A DNA stretch of 64,000 nt from Bradyrhizobium sp. B097 (GTDB lineage: Bacteria > Pseudomonadota > Alphaproteobacteria > Rhizobiales > Xanthobacteraceae). The translations under genes were made by a program, and so were the position numbers. Below are positions 48,345 to 56,662 of this stretch, in pieces (position 1 is the first letter of the stretch; each line of letters starts with the position of its first letter). The notes under the pieces were generated by a model. That model worked only from the letters and a program-made list of their open reading frames with translations. It was not told where the DNA came from and did no database searches. The DNA is taken from positions 4,646,501 to 4,710,500 of the forward strand of contig NZ_CP152412.1 in the NCBI RefSeq assembly GCF_038957035.1, given 5' to 3'.

Positions 48345-51300
48345 TCACGCATGCTGTGGCTGCGCAAGCTGGCTGACCTGCATCGCCGGCGGATCGACAA
48401 CCAGGGTACCGCCATGGCCATCACTCGAGGTCGTGAAGGTCGAGGCCATGTAGTTGCCGAGCAGCGCAATACTCGCCGTGACGGTGCCGTCCGTCACCGT
48501 GAGCGTTCCGTGCGATGAGTCTCCGCTGAAGGTCGGCGTGTGAACGTTCGCGAAACTGATGTTCGCGAGATCGATCGCGTCCGAACCGGTCATCCCGGCG
48601 ACGGTTCCGATAAAGCTCGCGGAATTGTCGAGCTTGAGCGTCCCCGTCGAGCCCTGGAATGCGACGCTGGCATTCGACGCCCCCGGCAATTCCAGGGTCG
48701 CGCCCGCTGCGATGGTGGCATTGGTGGAGCTTTCGCCCGTCACGTTGAAGGGCTGCCAGGCTCCCCACGCAATGCCGTCATTGGCCCGGATCCAGAGTTG
48801 GTCGGTACCCGAGCCGGCCTGATAGGTGGTCTGGGAAAGTTGCGCCGCCGTGATGTCGATCTCGGTATTCACGGGCTGCGATGCGCCGTTGATGCTCCAG
48901 TGCCCGTTCGAGTTGGAATCCCACAGCGCATATTTCGTGATGGCATCGCCGTCGGCGTCCGTCGCAGTGACGAGGTTCGCAGCAGCAAAGGTCTGCCCCG
49001 AGACCGTCACGACGTTGGAGACCGCGACCGTCGGTGCCTGGTTGGTAGCGGTCGCCGTGAAGCTCTTCCAGGCGCTCCACATGCTGCCGTCATTGGCCTT
49101 CACCCAGAGCGTATCGGGCGTCGAGCCGCCCGGTCCGAACACGTAGCTGACCTGCGACAGGTTCGCCGCCGCAACATCGATCTCGGCGTTGGCGGCCTGG
49201 GCGACACCGTTCACCACCCAGTGGCCATTGCCGCCGGTGTCCCAGAACGCGTACTGGGTGATCGGATCGCTCTCGGCATCCGAGGTCGAGAACAGGCTCG
49301 ACGCCGCCACCGAATGGTCGTGAATTCCGGTCACGTTCGACGCGGTAACGACCGGAGCAGAGTCGTCGCCCGGTGTTGCCGTGAAACTCTTCCAGGCGCT
49401 CCACATGCTGCCGTCATTGGCCTTCACCCAGAGCGTATCGGGCGTCGAGCCGCCGGGGCCGAACACGTAGCTCACCTGCGACAGGTTCGCCGCGGCAACA
49501 TCGATCTCGGTGTTGGCGGCCTGGACGACACCATTCACCACCCAGTGCCCGTTGCCGCCGGTGTCCCAGAACGCATACTGGGTGATCGGATCGCTCTCGG
49601 CATCCGAGGTCGAGAACAGGCTCGAGGCCAGAGCCGAGAACTGCCCGTGGGCCGCTTTCACGTTCGCTGCCGTGACAACCGGAGCAGTATCGTCTCCCGG
49701 TGTTGCCGTGAACGCGGCCCAGCTGCTCCACTTCGATCCGTCGTTCGCCCGCACGTAAAGTGTGTCGGGCGTCGAGCCGCCGGGGCCGAACACGTAGCTC
49801 ACCTGCGACAGGTTCGCCGCGGCAACATCGATCTCGGTGTTGGCGGCCTGGACGACACCATTCACCACCCAGTGGCCATTGCCACCGGTGTCCCAGAACG
49901 CATACTGGGTCATCGGATCGCTCTCGGCATCCGAGGTCGAGAACAGGCTCGAGGCCAGGGCCGAGAACTGCCCATGGGCCGCTTTCACGTTCGCTGCCGT
50001 GACAACCGGAGCAGTATCGTCCCCCGGCGTTGCCGTGAATGCGGCCCAGGTGCTCCACTTCGATCCGTCATTGGCCCGCACGTAGAGCGTATCGGGCGTC
50101 GAGCCGCCCGGTCCGAACACGTAGCTCACCTGAGACAGGTTCGCCGCGGCAACATCGATCTCGACATTGGCGGCCTGGGCGACACCATTCACCACCCAGT
50201 GGCCATTGCCGCCGGTGTCCCAGAACGCATACTGGGTCATCGGATCGCTCTCGGCATCCGAGGTCGAGAACAGGCTCGAGGCAAGAGCCGACGTTTGCCC
50301 ATGGGCGGCCGTCACGTTCGCTGCCGTGACAACCGGAGCGGTATCGATCCCCGGTGTTGCCGTGAACGCTTTCCAGGCTCCCCACAGGCTGCCGTCGTTG
50401 GCCCGCACGTAGAGCGTATCGGGCATCGAGCCGCCGGGCCCGAACACGTAGCTCACTTGCGACAGGTTCGCCGCGGCAACATCGATCTCGACATTGGCGG
50501 CCTGGGCGACACCATTCACCACCCAGTGGCCGTTGCCGCCGGTGTCCCAGAACGCATACTGGGTGATCGGATCGCTCTCGGCATCCGAAGTCGAGAACAG
50601 GCTCGAGGCGAGAGCCGACGTCTGCCCATGGGCGGCCGTCACGTTCGCGGCCGTCACGACCGGAGCGGTATCGATCCCCGGCCCTGCCGTGAACGCTTTC
50701 CAGGCTCCCCACAGGTTGCCGTCGTTGGCCCGCACATAGAGCGTATCGGGCATCGAGCCGCCGGGGCCGAACACGTAGCTCACCTGCGACAGGTTCGCCG
50801 CCGCAACATCGATCTCGACATTGGCGGCCTGGGCGACACCATTCACCACCCAGTGGCCATTGCCGCCGGTGTCCCAGAACGCGTACTGGGTGATCGGATC
50901 GCTCTCGGCATCCGAGGTCGAGAACAGGCTCGATGCAAGAGCCGACGTCTGCCCATGGGCGGCCGTCACGTTCGCGGCCGTCACGACCGGAGCGGTTTCG
51001 GGCCCCGGTGTTGCCGTGAACGACTTCCAGCCTCCCCACAACGTTCCGTCGTTCGCCCTGATGAACAACGTATCAGGGGCCGACCCTGTCGGCCCGAACA
51101 CGTAGCTCACCTGCGACAGTTGCGCCGCGGTAATGTCGATCTCGGTGTTGGCAGGCATAGCCACACCATTCACCACCCAGTGGCCGCTTCCGCCGGTGTC
51201 CCAGAACGCGTACTGGGTCATCGTGTCGGGATCCGGATCGCTCACCGTGAACAGGCTCGATGCGGCAATCGACGTCTGGCCGTGCGCCGCAGTCACGTTG

Positions 51301-54248
51301 GCTGCGTTCACGGTCGGCGCGGTGTCGACAAACGCCTTTGCCGTAAACTGAGTCCAGCCGCCCCAAACCGTGCCGTCATTGGCGCGAACGTAAAGGGTAT
51401 CGGTCGAACCGCTTGGACCGAAGACGTAGCTCACCTGCGACAGGTTGGCCGCCCCAATATCGATCTCGGCATTGGTCGCCTGCGCGACGCCGTTGACGCC
51501 CCAATGTCCGTTACCTTGGGTGTCCCAGAACGCATATTGGGTGATGGGATCGCCATCGGCGTCCGTGACCGAGAACAGGCTGGAGGCGAGCGCAGAGCTC
51601 TCGCCAAAGATTGCCGTTACATTGGGTGCTGACGTGACCGGTGCGACATCAGCACGCGTCGTGACCAGCGTGCCGCTGCCGGAATCCGCGCCGACGCTGA
51701 ACCGCACGCCAGGCGTCGCATCAAGCTGCAGATCGAAGGAGGAAGCCCCCTCGGTGACATGCAGGACATTGCCCGGAAGCAAGGTCGCCGACCCGCCGGA
51801 TGAGAAGGTCACCCCGGCCAAATCGATGCTGTCGCCCAGCACCAACCCGCTGACGGTGGTGCCGGCCAAAGACGTGCCGTCGATCTTGAGCTGCCCGCCG
51901 GACCCGCTGAAGGTGATGCCGCCGCTCGCGACGCTGCCGGCCAGCAATTCGACCACGCCGCCGGAGATCGTCACCGGACCAGTCGACCCGCCGGAGGAAA
52001 CGACTTCCGTGCCGCCGGCAAACACCGTCACGTTGTTGGTCACTGCGCCAGCCACTTTGAACGTGCCGCCGCTGGAGACGGCAACATGGTGGGCCGTCGC
52101 CCCGGACAGAACATTCAATATGCCGCCACTGCTGACGGTCGTGTGGTCGATCGCGCCTCCCGATGACACGTTCACCGTGCCGCCCGAAATCCCGGTTCCG
52201 GAGCTGGTCACGCCGGTAACCACACCTCCCGAGATCACGTTCTCGATGCCGCCGGCAAAGACCGCGACGTTGCTCAGGACCGTGCCGCCGACGTTGAAGA
52301 TGCCGCCGCTCGAGACGGAGATATGGTCCGTCGTCGCGCCGGACGAGACATTCAGGTCACCGCCGCTGAAGACGGTCGCATATTCGAACGAAGCTCCGGA
52401 GAGAACGTCGACCACGCCGGATATTGCGGTGCCCGAACCGGTGACACCGGTGACGGAGCCACCCGCAGAGACGATTTCGTGACCGCCGCTTTGAATAGTG
52501 ACATTGCTGGTGATCTTGCCCCGCACATTGAGCGTGCCGGACACATTGATCATGCTGGCCGAGCCTCCAGCCAGAACGTTGAGCGTCGCACCGGCTGCGA
52601 CGAACGTTCCCGTGCCGGCCGAGCCGCTGATGGTGCCCTGAATGACGCCGCCGGACGAGACGTTCTCGATGCCACCGCTCAACACCAAGACCGTGTTGGA
52701 CGTGGTCCCCGTGACATTCAGAGTGCCGCCCGCCGAGACCGTCGTCCCGGTGGCAAATCCACCAGCCAGCACGTCGAGCGTTCCCCCGGAGACGAGCGTT
52801 CCGCTGGCTGTGCCGCCGCCGCTGACAAACATCGTCGCGCCGCTCGCAACAACCGCATTGGCATCGCTGCCCGCGACCGTTTCGGTGCCGCCGGACGAGA
52901 CGGTCGTGCCGGTGTCGCTGCCGCCGTTGCTGATGGTCAGAAGCCCGCCGCTGCTGACGGTGGTGCTGACAGCAGTCCCGCCGGAGGCAACGAACATCGA
53001 ACCGCCATTGAGCACGGTGTCACCGGTGTCGGTTTGGCCGCTCGAGACGGTGTAGGACGATCCGCTGCTCACGGTCACCGGGGAGCTTTGGCTCATCACC
53101 GTGCCGCCGTTGTTGGTCAAGCCCGTGACAGTGGCGCCGGCAATCACAATCAAGGTGCCCCCGCTATTGACCGTGATGCCGCTTGCGGTGCCGCCGGACG
53201 AAACGACTTCGGTGCCACCGGAGCTGATCACTGTGCTGCTGGCGATGCCGCCCGCCATCACGGTCTCGGTGCCGCCGGCGCTGATCACCGTGGTCCTGGC
53301 GATGCCGCCGGATGAAACGATCTCGGCACCGCCGGAACTGATCACCGTGCTGCTGGCAATGGGGCTGTACGGGCCGCCGCCCCACACGATCTGTTCACCG
53401 CCCGCGATCAGCGTGGTGGAAATCGCCGTTGCGCTTCCGCTGTATTGGCCACTGCCGACGTATTGGATGCTGCCGCTGCCGGTGACCGTCGTGTTGACGG
53501 CTGTGCCTGTTGCAATATAATTATATGGCGCAACAAGTTGGATTCCACCGCTGGTGATGGTGGTATTGCTTGCGACACCATGACCGGCGCTTCCGAAGGC
53601 GGCATAGCCGATCCACTGCGTTCCGCCCGCGATTGTCGTGTTGGTTGCAACGCCGCCCCCAAGAAATCCGACGATCTGTTCGGAACTGCTTTGGATCGTG
53701 GTGTTGGACGCGAGGGCGCTGCCTACGAAGTTGTTGTTGTATGTGTCGGAGACGTACTCGTATCCTCCGTTCTCGATCAAGGTGCTGATCGTGGTGCCGC
53801 CCCACATTTGTTCGCTGCCGCCACTGAGGGTGGTGTTGATGGTTGAGCCGTTGAATAGTCTAATCCCGCCGCTGCCGACCGTGGTGTTGCTTGCGGTCGA
53901 GCCACTGTAAACGGCCATTATGCCGCTGTTGATGGTCGTTCCAATCGCCGTTCCAGTTCCGGTTGCGTTTGACGGAGTGGTGCCGAGAACCACACCTCCA
54001 CCACCGTTGACCACGGCGTTGACGAGTGTGCCAAGAACATAAATCTGCCCGGCACTATTGGAAGAACCACTGGAAGTCGTGTCGCCGATATCCGTAGCGC
54101 CGGAGGAAACAACGACGCTCCCGGCATTTACGGTGTCGCTGATATAGCCGCCGTTCAGCACGTAGAGCGTGCCGCCGTACTGGACTGTGTTGCTGGTCTG
54201 CGTATCGGACACCGAAGCGCTGGTTCCGCTGGCAACGTTCACGCCCAT
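48345..54248 (-). CDS. Large repeat-rich surface adhesin (AIDA-type and 109-residue repeats)
   Basis: A 1967-residue protein. ATG 54248 follows a GGGGAGGGG Shine-Dalgarno by 3 bases. It has no N-terminal signal peptide, so type I or another C-terminal-signal export is inferred. Residues about 20-750 are Ser/Gly/Thr repeats of the AIDA kind (V-V-S-S-G-G-T, T-V-I-S-S-G-G units) forming a beta helix. Residues about 866-1838 hold nine copies of a 109-residue unit (A-P-V-V-T-A-A-N-V-T-A-A-H-G-Q, Y-A-F-W-D-T-G-G-N-G-H-W, L-Y-V-R-A-N-D-G). The C-terminal part has G-T-L-T-V-T-D-G-T and D-G-H-G-G-T-L-V, common at the end of Bradyrhizobium adhesins. It likely mediates attachment to surfaces, roots or each other. 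Confidence 0.85.
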   Translation of the reverse strand: MGVNVASGTSASVSDTQTSNTVQYGGTLYVLNGGYISDTVNAGSVVVSSGATDIGDTTSSGSSNSAGQIYVLGTLVNAVVNGGGGVVLGTTPSNATGTGTAIGTTINSGIMAVYSGSTASNTTVGSGGIRLFNGSTINTTLSGGSEQMWGGTTISTLIENGGYEYVSDTYNNNFVGSALASNTTIQSSSEQIVGFLGGGVATNTTIAGGTQWIGYAAFGSAGHGVASNTTITSGGIQLVAPYNYIATGTAVNTTVTGSGSIQYVGSGQYSGSATAISTTLIAGGEQIVWGGGPYSPIASSTVISSGGAEIVSSGGIARTTVISAGGTETVMAGGIASSTVISSGGTEVVSSGGTASGITVNSGGTLIVIAGATVTGLTNNGGTVMSQSSPVTVSSGSSYTVSSGQTDTGDTVLNGGSMFVASGGTAVSTTVSSGGLLTISNGGSDTGTTVSSGGTETVAGSDANAVVASGATMFVSGGGTASGTLVSGGTLDVLAGGFATGTTVSAGGTLNVTGTTSNTVLVLSGGIENVSSGGVIQGTISGSAGTGTFVAAGATLNVLAGGSASMINVSGTLNVRGKITSNVTIQSGGHEIVSAGGSVTGVTGSGTAISGVVDVLSGASFEYATVFSGGDLNVSSGATTDHISVSSGGIFNVGGTVLSNVAVFAGGIENVISGGVVTGVTSSGTGISGGTVNVSSGGAIDHTTVSSGGILNVLSGATAHHVAVSSGGTFKVAGAVTNNVTVFAGGTEVVSSGGSTGPVTISGGVVELLAGSVASGGITFSGSGGQLKIDGTSLAGTTVSGLVLGDSIDLAGVTFSSGGSATLLPGNVLHVTEGASSFDLQLDATPGVRFSVGADSGSGTLVTTRADVAPVTSAPNVTAIFGESSALASSLFSVTDADGDPITQYAFWDTQGNGHWGVNGVAQATNAEIDIGAANLSQVSYVFGPSGSTDTLYVRANDGTVWGGWTQFTAKAFVDTAPTVNAANVTAAHGQTSIAASSLFTVSDPDPDTMTQYAFWDTGGSGHWVVNGVAMPANTEIDITAAQLSQVSYVFGPTGSAPDTLFIRANDGTLWGGWKSFTATPGPETAPVVTAANVTAAHGQTSALASSLFSTSDAESDPITQYAFWDTGGNGHWVVNGVAQAANVEIDVAAANLSQVSYVFGPGGSMPDTLYVRANDGNLWGAWKAFTAGPGIDTAPVVTAANVTAAHGQTSALASSLFSTSDAESDPITQYAFWDTGGNGHWVVNGVAQAANVEIDVAAANLSQVSYVFGPGGSMPDTLYVRANDGSLWGAWKAFTATPGIDTAPVVTAANVTAAHGQTSALASSLFSTSDAESDPMTQYAFWDTGGNGHWVVNGVAQAANVEIDVAAANLSQVSYVFGPGGSTPDTLYVRANDGSKWSTWAAFTATPGDDTAPVVTAANVKAAHGQFSALASSLFSTSDAESDPMTQYAFWDTGGNGHWVVNGVVQAANTEIDVAAANLSQVSYVFGPGGSTPDTLYVRANDGSKWSSWAAFTATPGDDTAPVVTAANVKAAHGQFSALASSLFSTSDAESDPITQYAFWDTGGNGHWVVNGVVQAANTEIDVAAANLSQVSYVFGPGGSTPDTLWVKANDGSMWSAWKSFTATPGDDSAPVVTASNVTGIHDHSVAASSLFSTSDAESDPITQYAFWDTGGNGHWVVNGVAQAANAEIDVAAANLSQVSYVFGPGGSTPDTLWVKANDGSMWSAWKSFTATATNQAPTVAVSNVVTVSGQTFAAANLVTATDADGDAITKYALWDSNSNGHWSINGASQPVNTEIDITAAQLSQTTYQAGSGTDQLWIRANDGIAWGAWQPFNVTGESSTNATIAAGATLELPGASNASVAFQGSTGTLKLDNSASFIGTVAGMTGSDAIDLANISFANVHTPTFSGDSSHGTLTVTDGTVTASIALLGNYMASTFTTSSDGHGGTLVVDPPAMQVSQLAQPQHA
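48735..51652 (-). repeat. Nine tandem 327-bp units in the adhesin gene
   Basis: The marker ACCATTCACCACCCAGTGGCC recurs near 49530, 49857, 50184, 50511, 50838 and 51165 (327 bp apart). Diverged units extend to about 51492-51652 and down to about 48735. One unit near 49209-49330 has a 6-bp deletion. The central six copies are nearly identical in DNA, pointing to recent duplication or gene conversion. Confidence 0.92.
51990..54180 (-). repeat. Irregular AIDA-type Ser/Gly repeat region of the adhesin
   Basis: Short degenerate repeats of about 20 residues built on S-S-G-G-T/I, T-V-I-S-S-G-G and V-S-S-G-G-x-x. The DNA shows recurring GCCGCC-GG-A/C-GA-A motifs. They span the first third of the protein. 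Confidence 0.8.
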
Positions 54249-54707
54249 AGACCCCTCCCCGAAAATAACTGATCGCGAAATCCAATAAATCTGGCCGGCA
54301 ATTCGCCCCGCAGCCGAGCCTGGTCGATGGCCCAACAGTCGATGCAAACGCCTCCCAGCCCTCACCAACTCACTTGGCGTGGGGTCTTGATCACTGAGTT
54401 TTGGAGAGCAGTTGAAATGCTGGCGGGACGCCAACCAGATTCAAGTTGCTACGTCATCCAAAATATAAAGGCCGATCTGAACTAAAAACACGATGAGCTT
54501 ACAATTCGTCCAAAGGCCGTCAAGGTGCCGGCCGCAAAAGTTCAATATTTCTCGCCCGTTGTTCACATTCCGAAACAGTCGCGCCCGCTTGGCAGCCGAC
54601 AGACGCCCCCGTCAAATTACGGAATCGTCTCTGTCATGAGAAGTCTGCCACGCCGCCCTTCTTGCCGCCGCAAAATTGGCGAGCTGGCGGTCTTAAGTCC
54701 ACGCCTC
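54249..54707. other. Upstream region of the adhesin gene
   Basis: 459 bp between two minus-strand genes. The part at 54450-54520 is clearly AT-richer (AAAATATAAAGG; AACTAAAAACACG) and is the likely promoter. No specific operator was recognised, and no convincing small gene was found. Confidence 0.45.
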
Positions 54708-56387
54708 TCAGCACCAGGCCCAGATGCAGCCGACGAAGCGGTAGCGGTAGATCCTCACGTAATGGACGCCGGACGAGCGTCGCGGCCGCACCGTCTTCGC
54801 GTCCAGTTCTCGCGGCACCTTGGGGTCCTGGCTCTCCGGGTCGACCTGAACAGCCCGGCGCCGCAGTTCAGCCGCCTTGGCCGGATCACGCGCACCGAGC
54901 AATCCGCGTTCCTGCATGACGGCAAGGTATTTGAGCGAAAAGCCGTCGTTGAGATCGGCCGCCTGCTGAAAATATTGCGCGGCCGTCTCGTAGTCGCGCG
55001 GCGTACCCTTGCCGTAGAAATACATCAGGCCGGTCTGGGCGAGAGCGAACGGATTGCCCGCCTCGATCGCCTTCTGATAGAGCTCAAGCGCTCTCGCCTC
55101 GTCCTTCTTGACGAAATAGCCATTGGAATACATCGCGCCAAGATTGCTGATCGCGTCCGGCTGTCCCGCGGCGGCAGCCTTGCTGAAGAGCTCGAAGGCC
55201 CGCGGCATGTCTTCGACGACCCCGCGCCCGGTCGCAAAATACATCCCGAGCTTGCCCTGTGCCGGCGCGTAGCCGGCATCGGCGGCTTTGGTCAAATAGC
55301 GCTGCGCCGCCAGATAGTTTTTCGTCCCGCCGTAGGCCAGGCCAAGCAGAAATTCGAGGCGTGGCTGATCGGGATTGGCGCGCAGCGCCGCTTCGCAGAC
55401 CGGGATCGCGGCCGCGTAATCATGCGTGTTCGCGATCTTCAGTTGCTCAGGACTGGCGAATGGCGGCGCCGGCGCGGCCGCGCGCTCGCATTCGCCGTCC
55501 GGACTGCCGGCGGCCGTCGGCGTCTGCGCCGCGGCAGCGGCCATCGGTGCCGCGACTTGGGATGGAGCAGCCGGTTGCAGCGGCATCGAGGGCGGCGAGG
55601 CAGCGACGCTCGGGGACGGCGCTGCCGCCAGATAGACGTCGCCGACCAGAGAGGAACTGTCCCAAGGTGTCTGTTGCTGACTGGTCGCCGCGAGCACATC
55701 GCCGCGAACCCTGGACAGCATCTGGCGCACTTCGATCCCGGGTGTCGCGATATGTTTCAGCAGCGCGGCGGTGAATGGCGAATTCCGCCCGGCGCCGTCG
55801 AGAGCAACATTGTTCGGTTGCGTCGAATAGACGATCAGCGAACCCTGCCCGGTCGCGTCGATGCGGCCGAGCCCGCGCGTGGGCGCCGCGCGGGTGCTGC
55901 GCGCGAGCTTCTCGAGAAAGGGATTGTTGCGGCAGGCGTCGAGAATGATGATGTTGGCGCGCCCCGCCCCTTCCATCTCCTGTTGGATATCGGTCAGGTT
56001 CATCGTGTTGAAACGCACATCGGCAGGCGTTTCGATTTTCGCGTCGACCGGAACCAGATAGTTTTCGCCGTTCATCTGCAGGCCGTGACCTGCGTAGAAA
56101 AACAATGCGACATCGGCGCCGCTCAGGCGCTTGGAAAAATCGCGCACTGCGTTGGCGATGGCGCTGCGCGTCCCATCGCGCTGCTCGATCACGTCGAAGC
56201 CGATGCTGCGCAAGGCCGTGGCAAGATCGGCTGCGTCATTGGCGGGATTACCGAGGGCGGGAACGGCTTGATAGTTGCTGTTACCGAGCACCAGCGCCAG
56301 GCGCGTGCCGGCGAAGGCCTCTATCGGCAGAACGGTCAACGCAAGGCAAAACGCGATGAAAAGCAACCGGCAACGGAGTTGATGCAT
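54708..56387 (-). CDS. Caspase-family protein with Sel1-type repeats
   Basis: A 559-residue exported protein. The signal peptide is L-L-F-I-A-F-C-L-A-L-T-V, cleaved near A-F-A-G. The peptidase C14 domain (about residues 27-255) has the catalytic His in F-F-Y-A-G-H-G-L-Q and Cys in I-I-L-D-A-C-R-N-N-P, with R-L-A-L-V-L-G-N-S-N-Y at its start. A Pro/Ala linker follows, then Sel1/TPR-like repeats (about 340-510: Y-A-P-A-Q-G-K-L-G-M-Y-F-A-T-G-R-G, F-A-L-A-Q-T-G-L-M-Y-F-Y-G-K-G). The C-terminus is basic. The catalytic dyad looks intact. It could be a periplasmic protease with protein-partner repeats; no substrate is known. It is upstream of the adhesin on the same strand. Confidence 0.9.
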   Translation of the reverse strand: MHQLRCRLLFIAFCLALTVLPIEAFAGTRLALVLGNSNYQAVPALGNPANDAADLATALRSIGFDVIEQRDGTRSAIANAVRDFSKRLSGADVALFFYAGHGLQMNGENYLVPVDAKIETPADVRFNTMNLTDIQQEMEGAGRANIIILDACRNNPFLEKLARSTRAAPTRGLGRIDATGQGSLIVYSTQPNNVALDGAGRNSPFTAALLKHIATPGIEVRQMLSRVRGDVLAATSQQQTPWDSSSLVGDVYLAAAPSPSVAASPPSMPLQPAAPSQVAAPMAAAAAQTPTAAGSPDGECERAAAPAPPFASPEQLKIANTHDYAAAIPVCEAALRANPDQPRLEFLLGLAYGGTKNYLAAQRYLTKAADAGYAPAQGKLGMYFATGRGVVEDMPRAFELFSKAAAAGQPDAISNLGAMYSNGYFVKKDEARALELYQKAIEAGNPFALAQTGLMYFYGKGTPRDYETAAQYFQQAADLNDGFSLKYLAVMQERGLLGARDPAKAAELRRRAVQVDPESQDPKVPRELDAKTVRPRRSSGVHYVRIYRYRFVGCIWAWC

Positions 56388-56544
56388 CGTGCTTGCTTAC
56401 GGCTTTCAGTATCGGCTGAGACCGAGATGCAAATCATACCGGCAAGGCCCACGCCAGTCAAAACCCCTGATCCAACGCGATCGCCATCTTGAAAACTAAA
56501 CCGGAGTCCAAGAGCACCAAACAATCTTGCCGCTATCTGCACGG

Positions 56545-56605
56545 AACCGCACACAGCATCGTGCGGTTCACTCACCCATCGCACACAATCAGCGAGCGTT
56601 GTGTG
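56545..56605. other. Two consecutive hairpins between mfd and the caspase gene
   Basis: GAACCGCAC (56545-56553) pairs with GTGCGGTTC (56562-56570) around ACAGCATC. Then CACACAA (56582-56588) pairs with TTGTGTG (56599-56605). Neither is followed by a T tract on either strand. They lie 58-118 bp past the mfd stop and upstream of the caspase start. They could be RNA-stability or protein-binding elements. Confidence 0.45.
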
Positions 56606-56662
56606 ATCTCCGCACGTTCGTGACAGTGCGTGCGTCGATCCGATCAGCACTGTGAGCGAACC

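Noticed and set aside
48540..51632. Plus-strand open frame of 1030 residues within the adhesin
   Set aside because: It is periodic only because the minus-strand repeats are; its product has no recognisable fold.
48735..51652. CRISPR-like appearance of evenly spaced repeats
   Set aside because: Repeats of 327 bp are in-frame protein-coding units with no short repeat-spacer structure and no cas genes.
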